Position numbers and translations under genes: made by a program. The notes below the pieces were generated by a model. That model was not told where the DNA came from. It was given only the letters and a program-made list of their open reading frames with translations, and made no database searches. A stretch of DNA of 64,000 bases from Streptomyces sp. SLBN-118. Lineage in GTDB: Bacteria > Actinomycetota > Actinomycetes > Streptomycetales > Streptomycetaceae. This document shows positions 26,786 to 36,429 of the stretch, in pieces (within the stretch, counting starts at the first letter, position 1; each line of letters opens with the position of its first letter). The stretch covers positions 1,364,001-1,428,000 of the forward strand of contig NZ_VFNP01000001.1 in NCBI RefSeq assembly GCF_006715635.1, in the 5' to 3' direction.

Positions 26786-27909
26786 CGCGCCTCCCGCAGT
26801 CGGCCCGCGAAGGACAGCAGCGTCTCGAACTGTTCACCCAGCGCCGCCGGACCCCCGTCCGGATCCTTGAAGTAGAAGCCCAGCTCCGGCAGGGGGCCCG
26901 CGAGGCCGACCTCATGCGCCCGCGCCACCAGTCGCGCCAGATCCAGAACCAACGGGGCCGCCAGTGCCGAGTCGCAGCCCTGCCAGATCGTCTGGAGGAC
27001 CATCCGCGAGCCCAGGAAACCCTCGAACGCGATGTGGTCCCAGGCCGTCTTCCAGTCGCCGAGCGCCGGGACGTCGTCGATATGGACCTCGCCCTCGGGC
27101 ACCATGCCCAGGGTGTCGTTGAGAACCCGGTTCTTGCCCGCGTTCTTCGCGGCCGCCGCGCCCGGGTCGGCCAGCGCCGCTCCGTCCCCGCCGCCCAGCA
27201 GGTTCGTACCCGACCACGCCCGTACCGTCAGGGCGCGCTGTACGAACATCGGGGCGAGCACGGAACGGAGCAGTGTCTGGCCCGTCTTGCCGTCGCGGCC
27301 CGCGTGGGGAAGTCCACGTGTCACGGCGACGTCGGTGAGGGCGGCGGTGCGCAGCCCGGTGGAGGGGGTGAAGTTGACGAAGGGGCACCCTGCCCGCAGG
27401 GCCGCGGCGGCGTAGAGCGAGCTGGGCGGCAGCCGCAGCGCATCGGGTTCGGGCACCGGCTCGGTGGAGGAGACGTTGACGACGACGACCCGGGCCAGCC
27501 GCCGCCGGGCCCGGAAGTCACTCATGTCCGCGGCGAAAGCGGCGATCAGTTCCTCGTCGGTCCGCGAGTCGTCGGACTGCGGCCCACCGGGACGTATCTC
27601 CGTGTCCGCGGCGGCCAGTTCACCCTGTACGGCTGCGGTGAGGCTGTGCGGCAGCACTCCGCCGGCGGCAAGCGCCTCGGCCCGTTTGGGCAGCGGGCAG
27701 TGTTCGGTGTCGTGGCCGCCGAAGACCAGCGACGCGAGGGGAGGCAGCCCCGATCCGGCGAATGGTGCGGTTTCCGTGACCATGCCGCTCGGGGGATGGA
27801 GTCCGGCGGTGATCGCCGCGCACCCCGCGACGGCCGTGGTGGCCACGGAACCGCGCGCTCCCACGAACCAGACTCCGGTGCGTGTCGTGCGGTCATTCCC
27901 GTTCGTCAC
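26782..27909 (-). CDS. Myo-inositol-1-phosphate synthase-family protein, first gene of the Ebo-type operon
   Basis: 375 residues. The NAD-binding N terminus (WFVGARGSVATTAVAG) and conserved segments (FVNFTPSTGL, AGRDGKTGQTLLRSVLAPM, NLLGGGDGAALADP, KNRVLNDTLG) place it in the inositol-3-phosphate synthase family, which cyclises glucose-6-phosphate via NAD. Key Lys residues of the synthase core (GKTGQT and a KN in AGKNRV) are present. GTG 27,907-27,909 follows GGGAGGC. It starts only 33 nt after a strong hairpin. Cyanobacterial Ebo loci carry EboD, another sugar-phosphate cyclase-type enzyme (dehydroquinate synthase-like), at this place, so this protein may fill that slot (inference). Confidence 0.85.
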   Translation of the reverse strand: MTNGNDRTTRTGVWFVGARGSVATTAVAGCAAITAGLHPPSGMVTETAPFAGSGLPPLASLVFGGHDTEHCPLPKRAEALAAGGVLPHSLTAAVQGELAAADTEIRPGGPQSDDSRTDEELIAAFAADMSDFRARRRLARVVVVNVSSTEPVPEPDALRLPPSSLYAAAALRAGCPFVNFTPSTGLRTAALTDVAVTRGLPHAGRDGKTGQTLLRSVLAPMFVQRALTVRAWSGTNLLGGGDGAALADPGAAAAKNAGKNRVLNDTLGMVPEGEVHIDDVPALGDWKTAWDHIAFEGFLGSRMVLQTIWQGCDSALAAPLVLDLARLVARAHEVGLAGPLPELGFYFKDPDGGPAALGEQFETLLSFAGRLREAR

Positions 27910-27941
27910 GGGCTGCCTCCCTGCCTTTCGGTGTGGTGGAG

Positions 27942-27981
27942 GACGGCGGGCGGGGGGTACGGCGCCTCCCCGCCCGCCGTC
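27942..27981 (-). terminator. Strong hairpin between the ThuA-domain gene and the inositol synthase gene
   Basis: GACGGCGGGCGGGG (27,942-27,955) pairs perfectly with 27,968-27,981, leaving a 12-nt loop. It lies 17 nt after the stop of the multi-domain secreted protein gene and 32 nt before the GTG of the Ebo-type operon. It can terminate the former; with so little space, the downstream operon must either use a promoter overlapping the hairpin or depend on read-through. Confidence 0.75.
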
Positions 27982-27997
27982 GTCTGGCGGGATGCGC

Positions 27998-30900
27998 CTA
28001 TGTGGGCAGTTCCCTGAGCTGGATGTCGCGGAAGGACACCTGATCGTCGGCGCCATGATTCTGGAGGCCGATATAGCCTTCCTTGAGGCTGCGGGCCGGG
28101 TCGGTGTTGGTGAAGTCGTTGATCTTCACGCCATTGAGGAAGATCTGCAGCCGCTCCCCCTGGACCCGGATCTCGTAGCTGTTCCACTGGCCGGGCGGCC
28201 GCAGGGCGCGGTCACGGGCCGCGAGGTCGGCCGACTTGAAGCCGTAAACGGCGCCCGTCGTGCGGTCGGGCGCATCGGTGGCGTCGATCTGCACCTCATA
28301 GCCGTTGTTCACTGCCGACCAGGGGTCGTCGGAGGCCGGGAAGCCCACGAAGACCCCGGAATTGTCGTCACCGTCCAGCTTCCAGTCGAGCTTGACCGAG
28401 TAGGACTTCAGCTCCTTGGCCTGGTACCAGAGCATGCCCATGCCGCCCTCGGTGCGCAGTTCACCGTCGACGACAGTGAACTTTCCGGGCCCTGCCTGCT
28501 TCCAGCCGTCCAAGGTCTTTCCGTTGAAGATCGGCCGGTATCCGGTGTTCGGCCTGCAGTCGGCCCTGACCTGCCCTGCTGCGTAGCGCAGTCCGCCGAG
28601 CAGGTGCTGTCGGAAGGCCGGTTCGGCGTAGGACTCCTTGGTGTGGCCGCCTCCCGTGTAGAAGGCGCGGCCGCCCTGGTAGGTCTGGCACCAGGCGATG
28701 GGGTGGTCGCCCTTCATGGTGCCGCCCTGGTACGTGGTTTCGTCGAGGGTGGCCAGGACCCGCGCCTGCTCACGGGGGTTGGCGCGGTAGTTGTACCACT
28801 CGTCGGTGCGGTCCCAGGCGCTGTCGAGGTGGCTGGTCGCCGGATGGGTGTGGTCCTCGACCCGCACGGTCGCGGGCTGGATCTGCGGGTGCGACTGGAA
28901 GTACGCGCCGACGAGCCCGCCGTAGAAGGCCCAGTCGTACTCGGTGTCGGCCGCGGCGTGCACGCCCATGTAGCCGCCGCCTGCGGCGACATAGCTCTCG
29001 AACGCCTTCTGCTGGTCGGCGCCCAGGACATCCCCCGTGGTGGACAGGAACACGACGGCGTCATAACGGGCGAGGTTGCTGGTGGTGAACTGTGCCGCCT
29101 CCTCGGTGGCGTCGACGGTGATATTGCTGCTCGCGCCGAGTTCGCTCAGGGCTGCGATGCCGGTCGGGATGGAGTCGTGGCGGAAGCCGGCGGTCTTGGA
29201 GAAGACCAGCACACGCTTGGCGGTCCGGTCGAGGGGCGTGTTGGAGATTTCGAAGTCGTCCACGTCGTACAGCGCTCCCTGTCCGCCCTTGAACACCAGG
29301 AACAGTTCGGTGGTCTTCCTCGGTACGGCCCTCAGCGGGACGTCGACGTCCTGGAAGGTCTCCCAGCTGCCGGTGACGGGCACGGGTGTGGAACCGAGGA
29401 TCGGACCGCTCGCCGATCCGGTGCGCACCTCAAGGAAGCCGCCCGCTCCACCCGAGGAGATCCGGGCAGTGAGCTTGGTGGAGCCGGTGAGGTTGTAGGG
29501 CTTGAAGGCGATCCAGTCGCCGTTGTCGATGTCGCCGACCGTCTTGCCGCCGTGAGCGGGGGCCTTGTCGTGGAGCTTGATGCCCGATGAGGTGGTGAAG
29601 TGCTCGGCCTGCCGGTGGCGGGGCTGGAGCTGGGCCTGGTCGTGGCTGGTGAGCGCGGCCTGGCCGCCGCCTCCGCCGTCGGTGTATTCGGCGTCGAAGA
29701 CCCCGAAGATATTGGCGTTGGGGTCGTGGCCGCCGTCGGCGGATGTCTTGATGGTGCCGGTGCAGCCGTTGGCCGAGGTGACGGGGTGGCCGTGGCTGTC
29801 ATGGCCGAGGACGTATGTCACCTTCACTTTGGCGCAGTCGATGGTCCCGTCCTCGGGGTCGGTGACCCTGACCTTGAAGGGGATCTCGTCGCCGAAGCTG
29901 AACAGCTGTCCCTCGGCGGGAAGTTGCAAGGTCACCTTGGGCGCGGTGTTGCCGACCACGACATGGACGCCGGCGGAGCCGGTGCGGCCGCTGGGGTCCA
30001 TGGCGGTGACGGTCGCGGTGTAGGTGCCGTTCTTCTTGTACGTGTGCGTGGGGCCGGCCTCGGTGGATGTGCCGCCGTCGCCGAAGTCCCAGACGTAGGT
30101 GAGTGCGTCGCCGTCGGCGTCGCTCGTGCCGGCCGAGGAGAAGCCGACCCGCAGTGGGGTCTTGCCGGAGGTCTTGGTGGCGGTCGCTGCGGCGACCGGG
30201 GAGCGTCCGCCGGTCGCGTTCTCGATGCGGTAGAGGCCGGAGTTCTCGTCACCGCCGAACCAGGCGGTGCCGTAGTCGAGCACATACAGCGCACCATCGG
30301 GGCCGAAGGCCATGTCCATGACCTGGGTGCCGGTCCACGGGACCGGGTTGATGGCCTGGACCGCGCCGTCCTCGCCCTGCTCGATCCGCTTGATCCAGCG
30401 GCGGCCGAACTCACCGGCGAAGAAGTCTCCGTCGTACGCCGCGGGGAACTTGACCGGGGAGGTGGATGCGGCGTCGTAGCGGTAGACGGGTCCGCCCATC
30501 GGGGACTCGGAGCCGCTGCCGAACTCCGGCACGGAACCACCGTCGTAAGGAATCCAGGCCGGCTGCGCGGGCGGCAGGTCGACCAGGCCGGTGTTGTACG
30601 GCGACTCGTTCTTGGGCGCCGCGCAGTCGAAGGTCGCTCCGGATGTCTTTGTCGCGAAGTCGTAGTCGACGTACGGGTTGTTCTTGCCGGTGCAGAAGGG
30701 CCAGCCGAAGTTGCCGGGCTTGGTGATCCGGGCGAACTCGACCTGTCCTCCGGGGCCGCGTTCGGGGTCGGCCGCGCCCGCGTCGGGCCCGTAGTCGCCG
30801 ACGTAGACGATGCCGGTCTTCTTGTCGACGCTGAGCCGGAAGGGGTTGCGAAAGCCCATGGCGTAGATCTCGGGACGGGTCTTGGCGGTGCCGGGCGCGA

Positions 30901-31681
30901 AGAGGTTGCCGTCGGGGACGGAGTGGCTCGCGTCGTCCTTGACCTTGATACGCAGGATCTTGCCGCGCAGGTCGTTGGTGTTTCCCGAGGTGCGGCGTGC
31001 GTCGTACGCGGGGTTGCGTCCCGGGCGTTCGTCGATCGGGGTGTACCCGTCGGAGGCGAAGGGGTTGGAGTCGTCGCCGGTCGACAGATAGAGGTTGCCC
31101 TGCGCGTCGAAGTCGATGTCGCCGCCGACGTGGCAGCAGATGCCACGGGTCGCGGGAATGTCGATGATCTTCTTCTCGCTGGCGTTGTCGAGGGTTCCGT
31201 CCGCCCTGAGCACGAAGCGCGAGAGCCGGTTGACGCCGTCGAACTTCGCCAACTCCTCGGCGGTGCCCTCATTGGGGGCGTCGCCCGCGGGGGTGTTCAG
31301 CGGGGGCGCGTAGTAGAGGTAGACGAAGCGGTTCTCGCGGAACTTGGGGTCGAGACCGATGCCTTGGAGGCCTTCCTCGTCGTGCGAGTAGACGGGGATG
31401 GTGCCGACGAGGCGGGTGTTGCCCGCGCTGTCGGTCATCCGCAGCTCGCCGTTGCGGGAGGTGTGCAGCACGCTGCGGTCGGGCAGGACCGCCAGCGACA
31501 TGGGTTCGCCGGTCTCCTCAGCACCCTTGGCGAGAGTGACCTGCTGGAATTCCTCGGCGGCCGGGGCCGGGTCGGCGGCGGATGCGGTCTGCGGCGCGGT
31601 GAGGGCGAGCGAGCCGGCGGTGAGAAGGCCGCCGGTGAGGAGTGCGAGTGCCTTGCGGGCTCTGTGCCGTTTCCTGTGCAC
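27998..31681 (-). CDS. Secreted multi-domain protein: PQQ-type sugar dehydrogenase, PKD, CBM, ThuA and DUF1080 domains
   Basis: 1227 residues. After a Sec-type signal (about 1-35) come a glucose/sorbosone dehydrogenase-like beta-propeller (about 45-500; HVGGDIDFDAQGNLYLSTGD, MAFGPDGALYVLDYG), a PKD domain (about 505-585), an NPCBM/CBM6-like jelly roll (about 690-815; DIDNGDWIAFKPYNLTG), a ThuA-like domain (about 820-1040; AAGGGYMGVHAAADTEYDW) and a C-terminal 3-keto-disaccharide hydrolase domain (DUF1080; FNGKTLDGWKQAG, DDNSGVFVGF). All five are typical of extracellular carbohydrate processing; the DUF1080 family hydrolyses 3-keto-glycosides. GTG 31,679-31,681 follows GGAGGA. It ends at a hairpin and carries in its upstream region a 27-bp element also present at the ROK gene. 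Confidence 0.88.
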   Translation of the reverse strand: MHRKRHRARKALALLTGGLLTAGSLALTAPQTASAADPAPAAEEFQQVTLAKGAEETGEPMSLAVLPDRSVLHTSRNGELRMTDSAGNTRLVGTIPVYSHDEEGLQGIGLDPKFRENRFVYLYYAPPLNTPAGDAPNEGTAEELAKFDGVNRLSRFVLRADGTLDNASEKKIIDIPATRGICCHVGGDIDFDAQGNLYLSTGDDSNPFASDGYTPIDERPGRNPAYDARRTSGNTNDLRGKILRIKVKDDASHSVPDGNLFAPGTAKTRPEIYAMGFRNPFRLSVDKKTGIVYVGDYGPDAGAADPERGPGGQVEFARITKPGNFGWPFCTGKNNPYVDYDFATKTSGATFDCAAPKNESPYNTGLVDLPPAQPAWIPYDGGSVPEFGSGSESPMGGPVYRYDAASTSPVKFPAAYDGDFFAGEFGRRWIKRIEQGEDGAVQAINPVPWTGTQVMDMAFGPDGALYVLDYGTAWFGGDENSGLYRIENATGGRSPVAAATATKTSGKTPLRVGFSSAGTSDADGDALTYVWDFGDGGTSTEAGPTHTYKKNGTYTATVTAMDPSGRTGSAGVHVVVGNTAPKVTLQLPAEGQLFSFGDEIPFKVRVTDPEDGTIDCAKVKVTYVLGHDSHGHPVTSANGCTGTIKTSADGGHDPNANIFGVFDAEYTDGGGGGQAALTSHDQAQLQPRHRQAEHFTTSSGIKLHDKAPAHGGKTVGDIDNGDWIAFKPYNLTGSTKLTARISSGGAGGFLEVRTGSASGPILGSTPVPVTGSWETFQDVDVPLRAVPRKTTELFLVFKGGQGALYDVDDFEISNTPLDRTAKRVLVFSKTAGFRHDSIPTGIAALSELGASSNITVDATEEAAQFTTSNLARYDAVVFLSTTGDVLGADQQKAFESYVAAGGGYMGVHAAADTEYDWAFYGGLVGAYFQSHPQIQPATVRVEDHTHPATSHLDSAWDRTDEWYNYRANPREQARVLATLDETTYQGGTMKGDHPIAWCQTYQGGRAFYTGGGHTKESYAEPAFRQHLLGGLRYAAGQVRADCRPNTGYRPIFNGKTLDGWKQAGPGKFTVVDGELRTEGGMGMLWYQAKELKSYSVKLDWKLDGDDNSGVFVGFPASDDPWSAVNNGYEVQIDATDAPDRTTGAVYGFKSADLAARDRALRPPGQWNSYEIRVQGERLQIFLNGVKINDFTNTDPARSLKEGYIGLQNHGADDQVSFRDIQLRELPT

Positions 31682-31862
31682 GGATGTCCTCCGGGATAGC
31701 CGGTCGAACGGGCTGCTGTGGCCTGCCCCCAGTCGCGGGGCGGGCCTGTCCTGGAACCGGAGTGCGCCGTCACACCGGGGAAATCACCTATGTCGTGTAC
31801 ACATCATGGGACGGTAGTCGGGTTCGTCCGGGACGGAAAGCCCTTGTGCAGTAAGGAAGTTC

Positions 31863-31889
31863 AACTTCTTCCCTCCGCAGGACAAAGAC
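31863..31889 (-). promoter_or_regulatory. 27-bp element shared with the ROK promoter, upstream of the secreted multi-domain gene
   Basis: Read on the minus strand this 27-mer begins TCTTTGTCC and ends AAGTTG. It matches 19 of 27 positions, without gaps, to the element at 39,333-39,359 upstream of the ROK regulator gene. The match continues a few bases further (AGRTCTTTGTCC). It lies about 180 bp before the GTG of the secreted protein. A ROK operator or another shared regulatory site is the simplest reading. Confidence 0.6.
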
Positions 31890-31911
31890 CTGCCTGAGCA
31901 CCTTGGGCCGG

Positions 31912-31937
31912 CCCGGCGGCGTACGCGCCGCCGGGCT
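31912..31937 (-). terminator. Terminator of the sugar transport/oxidation operon
   Basis: GCCCGGCGGCG, a TACG loop and CGCCGCCGGGC form a perfect 11-bp GC stem, 28 nt after the isomerase stop codon (31,966). No U-run follows, as is usual in Streptomyces. Confidence 0.7.
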
Positions 31938-31965
31938 CTCAGCTGCCGCAATGTGCCGTACAGCG

Positions 31966-32970
<1,005 letters not shown>

Positions 32971-32978
32971 GCGACCTC

Positions 32979-34244
32979 CTAGGCCTGTGTTCGAGCGGAT
33001 GTCATGGATGTCGCGGATGTCGGTACGGGGGTGTAGACGGCGTTCTTCTCGGCGCTCTCCTCCACCGCCGCGAGCACCCGCTGCACCTGCAGCCCATCCG
33101 CGAACGACGGCGCCGGGTCGCTGCCCGCCGCGATCGCCTCGACCAGATCGCGGGCCTGGTGGGTGAAGGTGTGCTCGTAGCCGAGCGCATGGCCGGGCGG
33201 CCACCACGCCGCCAGATACGGATGGTCCGGCTCGGTGACCAGGATGCGCTTGAAGCCGGAGGATGCGGCGGGCTCGGTGTGTTCGTGGAAGAACAGCTCG
33301 TTCAGCCGCTCCAGGTCGAAGGCGAGCGAGCCGAGCTCGCCGTTGATCTCCAGTCGCAGGGCGTTCTTGCGTCCCGACGCCATCCGGGTGGCCTCGAAGG
33401 AGGCGAGGGCCCCCGACGCGAGGCGCCCGGTGAACACCGCCGCGTCGTCCACGGTGACCGGCCCCCGCCCAGCCCCGCCCGGCGCGGAAAGACCGGTCGA
33501 CGCCCCCGCGAGCAGCGGGCGTTCGCGCACGAACGTCTCCGCGAGCGCCGAGACTCCCACCAGCAGCTCCCCCGCCAGATACTGCGCAAGATCCACGATG
33601 TGCGCCCCCAGATCGCCGAGCGCTCCGGAGCCCGCGTGCTCGCGCCTGAGCCGCCAGGTGAGGGGGAACTCCGGGTCGACCAGCCAGTCCTGGAGATAGG
33701 TGAAGCGCACATGCCGCAGGGCGCCGAGCCTGCCGTCGGCGATCAGCCGGCGAGCGTACGCGATCGCGGGCACCCGCCGGTAGTTGAAGCCGACCATCGC
33801 CAACTGACCGTGTTGCCTGGCTCGTTCGGCTGCCGCGACCATCGTCTCGGCCTCGGCCACCGAGTTGGCCAGTGGCTTCTCGCACAGGACGTGCTTACCC
33901 GCCACCAGCGCCGCGACGGCGATCTCCGCATGGCTGTCCCCCGGCGTGCAGATGTCGACCAGCTGCACGTCGTCGCGGGTCACGAGGTCGCGCCAGTCCG
34001 TCTCCGCCGCCGCCCAGCCGTGCCGGTCGGCGGCGGCTCGCACGGCCGTCGCGTCACGGCCGGCGATCGCGGCGAGGACCGGCCGCAGCGGCAGGTCGAA
34101 GACGCGGCCGGCGGTGCGCCACCCCTGTGAATGGGCGGCGCCCATGAACGCGTATCCGACCATGCCGACGCCGAGCGCAGGGCGACCAGCGCCCGGCGGA
34201 CCGACGGGTGCCGGGACGGCGGCCTCACTGTCCCTCTGTTCCAT
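32979..34244 (-). CDS. Gfo/Idh/MocA-family NAD(P)-dependent oxidoreductase
   Basis: 421 residues. The N-terminal Rossmann domain has [18 protein letters not shown], and [15 protein letters not shown] then [13 protein letters not shown] carries the conserved EKP Lys. The C-terminal beta-sheet domain has [19 protein letters not shown] with the Asp-His typical of inositol- and glucose-type dehydrogenases. Members oxidise a ring hydroxyl of sugars, inositols or glycosides; many make 3-keto-glycosides. ATG 34,242-34,244 follows AGGAGGAGG. It is between the transporter and the isomerase gene, so it likely acts on the imported sugar. Confidence 0.88.
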   Translation of the reverse strand: MEQRDSEAAVPAPVGPPGAGRPALGVGMVGYAFMGAAHSQGWRTAGRVFDLPLRPVLAAIAGRDATAVRAAADRHGWAAAETDWRDLVTRDDVQLVDICTPGDSHAEIAVAALVAGKHVLCEKPLANSVAEAETMVAAAERARQHGQLAMVGFNYRRVPAIAYARRLIADGRLGALRHVRFTYLQDWLVDPEFPLTWRLRREHAGSGALGDLGAHIVDLAQYLAGELLVGVSALAETFVRERPLLAGASTGLSAPGGAGRGPVTVDDAAVFTGRLASGALASFEATRMASGRKNALRLEINGELGSLAFDLERLNELFFHEHTEPAASSGFKRILVTEPDHPYLAAWWPPGHALGYEHTFTHQARDLVEAIAAGSDPAPSFADGLQVQRVLAAVEESAEKNAVYTPVPTSATSMTSARTQA

Positions 34245-34288
34245 ACGGGTTCCTCCTCCTCGGTTGCTCGGTGGGGCGGGCAGGCCGG

Positions 34289-35335
34289 TCAGCTGAACCC
34301 CGTGGGCAGGTACTCCTCGACGTTCTCCTTGGTCACGACGGCGGAGTACAGGGTGATCGAGGCGGGGATCTCCAGTTCCGACATGCCGCTCACGCCCTTC
34401 GCCTGGCCCAGCGCGCGGGCGAGGTCGATGGCGGACGCGGCCATGGTCGGCGGATACAGGACGGTGGCCTTCAGGACGCTGTTGTCGGCCTTGATGGCGT
34501 CCATCGCGGACTTGGCACCGGCGCCGCCGACCATGAGGAAGTCCTTGCGGCCCGCCTGCGCGATCGCGCGCAGTGCGCCCACGCCCTGGTCGTCGTCGTG
34601 GTTCCACAGAGCGTCGAACCGGCTCTGGGCCTGGAGGAGTTGTGCCATCTTCGCCTGCCCGGACTCGACGGTGAACTCGGCCGCCTGGCGGGCCACCTTC
34701 TTGATGTTGGGGTAGTTCTTCAAGGCGTCGTCGAAGCCCTGGGTGCGCTGCTTGGTAAGCTCCAGGTTGTCGAGTCCGGCCAGCTCTACGACCTTGGCGT
34801 TCGGCTTGTCCTTGAGCTGCTCGCCGATGTAGTTGCCGGCGTTGAGGCCCATGCCGTAGTTGTCGCCGCCGATCCAGCAGCGGTACGCCTGCGGGGAGGC
34901 GAAGATCCGGTCCAGGTTGATGACGGGGATGCCCGCCTTCATGGCCTGCAGGCCGATCTGGGTGAGGGCCTTGCCGTCGGCGGGGAGGATGACGAGGACG
35001 TCGACCTTCTTGTTGATCAGGGTCTGGACCTGGCCGATCTGGGCGGCGGTGTCGTTGGAGCCCTCGGTGATTTCCAGCTTCACCTCGGAGTACTTCTTCG
35101 CACGCGACTTGGCGTTCTCATTGATCGCGTTGAGCCAGCCGTGGTCGGCCTGCGGTCCGGCGAAGCCGATGGTGACGGCCTTGCCCGGCTTGTCGTCCGC
35201 CGCGGGCACGTTGTTGGTGGCCGCCTCCGACTTCTTGGGCTCATTGCTGGTGCAGGCGGACAGCAGCGCGCCGGCGGAGACGGCGGCCGTGCCGAAGAGC
35301 AGTCCTCTGCGGCTGTGGGCTGGGATGTGTGGCAT
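34289..35335 (-). CDS. Sugar ABC transporter substrate-binding lipoprotein (Tat-type)
   Basis: 348 residues. The N terminus SRRGLLFGTAAVSAGALLSAC has a twin-Arg followed by a lipobox (LLSAC, Cys28), so it is probably exported by Tat and lipidated. The rest is a periplasmic-binding protein type 1 (RbsB-like) fold: VTIGFAGPQADHGWLNAINE and DVLVILPADGKALTQIG. It captures a simple sugar or polyol at the outer membrane face of the cell and hands it to the permease. No sugar can be named from sequence. It is 59 nt after the permease gene. Confidence 0.9.
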   Translation of the reverse strand: MPHIPAHSRRGLLFGTAAVSAGALLSACTSNEPKKSEAATNNVPAADDKPGKAVTIGFAGPQADHGWLNAINENAKSRAKKYSEVKLEITEGSNDTAAQIGQVQTLINKKVDVLVILPADGKALTQIGLQAMKAGIPVINLDRIFASPQAYRCWIGGDNYGMGLNAGNYIGEQLKDKPNAKVVELAGLDNLELTKQRTQGFDDALKNYPNIKKVARQAAEFTVESGQAKMAQLLQAQSRFDALWNHDDDQGVGALRAIAQAGRKDFLMVGGAGAKSAMDAIKADNSVLKATVLYPPTMAASAIDLARALGQAKGVSGMSELEIPASITLYSAVVTKENVEEYLPTGFS

Positions 35336-35394
35336 GACGGATCAACCCTTCGGCTGGGCGGGGCGGCAGATGGGGGAAGTGGGTGTGACCGGGG

Positions 35395-36429
35395 TCAGTG
35401 TTCTGAGCCGCGCAGGGTGCGGTTCTGCACCAGGACGGCGGCGACGATGATCGCGCCCTTCGCGATCTGCTGGACGGCGCTCTCCAGGTTGTTGAGGGCG
35501 AAGATGTTGGTGATCGTGGTGAAGACGAGGACGCCAAGCACCGAGCCGACGATGGTGCCCCTGCCGCCGCTGAGCAGCGTGCCGCCGATGATCGCCGCGG
35601 CGATGGCGTCGAGTTCGTAGAGATTGCCGTTGGTGTTCTGTCCCGAACCGGCCAGGACGATCAGCATGAACGCGGCGATGCCGCAGCACAGTCCGGAGAG
35701 CAGATAGAGGTAGAGCCGCTGGCGGCGTACGTCGATACCGGCGAGGCGGGCGGCTTCCGCGTTACCGCCGACTGCGACGGTGCGCCGTCCGAAGGTGGTG
35801 CGGTTCAGCAGCAGCCAGCCGACGACCGTGACCGCCGCGAAGACGAGGACGAGGGGCGGGATGCCGAGGATGTACGCGTCCTTGATACCGAGGTCCAGCA
35901 CGGAGTTGACGGTGACCATCTGGGTCTTGCCGTCGGTGATCTGCAGGGCGAGACCGCGGGCCGATGCGAGCATCGCGAGGGTCGCGATGAACGGCACCAT
36001 CCCGCCGTACGCGATGAGCAGACCGTTCACCAGACCGCAGCCCAGGCCGACGACCACGGCGGTGAAGAGGATGCCCGCGAAGCCGTACTCCTGCGTCGCC
36101 ACCGTTGTCGCCCACACCGACGCGAGGGCCACGATCGCGCCGACCGACAGGTCGATGCCTCCGCTGGTGATCACAAAGGTCATGCCGACGGTGACGACAC
36201 CGATGATCGACGCCTGGGTGAGGACGAGCTGAAGATTGCTGGTGGCGAGGAACGCGTCGGGCTTGGTGATGCCGCCGACCACGATCAGTACGGCAAGGAC
36301 GCCGAGCAGCGACAGATTGCGGACGTCCGTGCGCAGTCCCAGAGGTCGACGCCAACCTCCCGCTGCCGGTGCGGACTTGGTGGTGGGTATCGGCGCGTCC
36401 TGCCGCGCCGGAGATGCCGGCTGCGTCAT
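35395..36429 (-). CDS. Sugar ABC transporter permease (RbsC-like)
   Basis: 344 residues with about ten hydrophobic segments, BPD_transp_2 (ribose/xylose/arabinose class) family. TSGGIDLSVGAIVALASV is the conserved loop with the Gly-Gly-Ile-Asp-Leu-Ser signature, followed by GLVNGLLIAYGGMVPFIATL. A single permease forming a homodimer is usual in this class. ATG overlaps the ATPase stop by 4 nt. Confidence 0.92.
   Translation of the reverse strand: MTQPASPARQDAPIPTTKSAPAAGGWRRPLGLRTDVRNLSLLGVLAVLIVVGGITKPDAFLATSNLQLVLTQASIIGVVTVGMTFVITSGGIDLSVGAIVALASVWATTVATQEYGFAGILFTAVVVGLGCGLVNGLLIAYGGMVPFIATLAMLASARGLALQITDGKTQMVTVNSVLDLGIKDAYILGIPPLVLVFAAVTVVGWLLLNRTTFGRRTVAVGGNAEAARLAGIDVRRQRLYLYLLSGLCCGIAAFMLIVLAGSGQNTNGNLYELDAIAAAIIGGTLLSGGRGTIVGSVLGVLVFTTITNIFALNNLESAVQQIAKGAIIVAAVLVQNRTLRGSEH

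Noticed and set aside
27464..31699. Two about 700-codon plus-strand open frames opposite the secreted multi-domain gene
   Set aside because: Glycine/valine/arginine-rich shadows of the minus-strand gene, which has a signal peptide and several clear domains.
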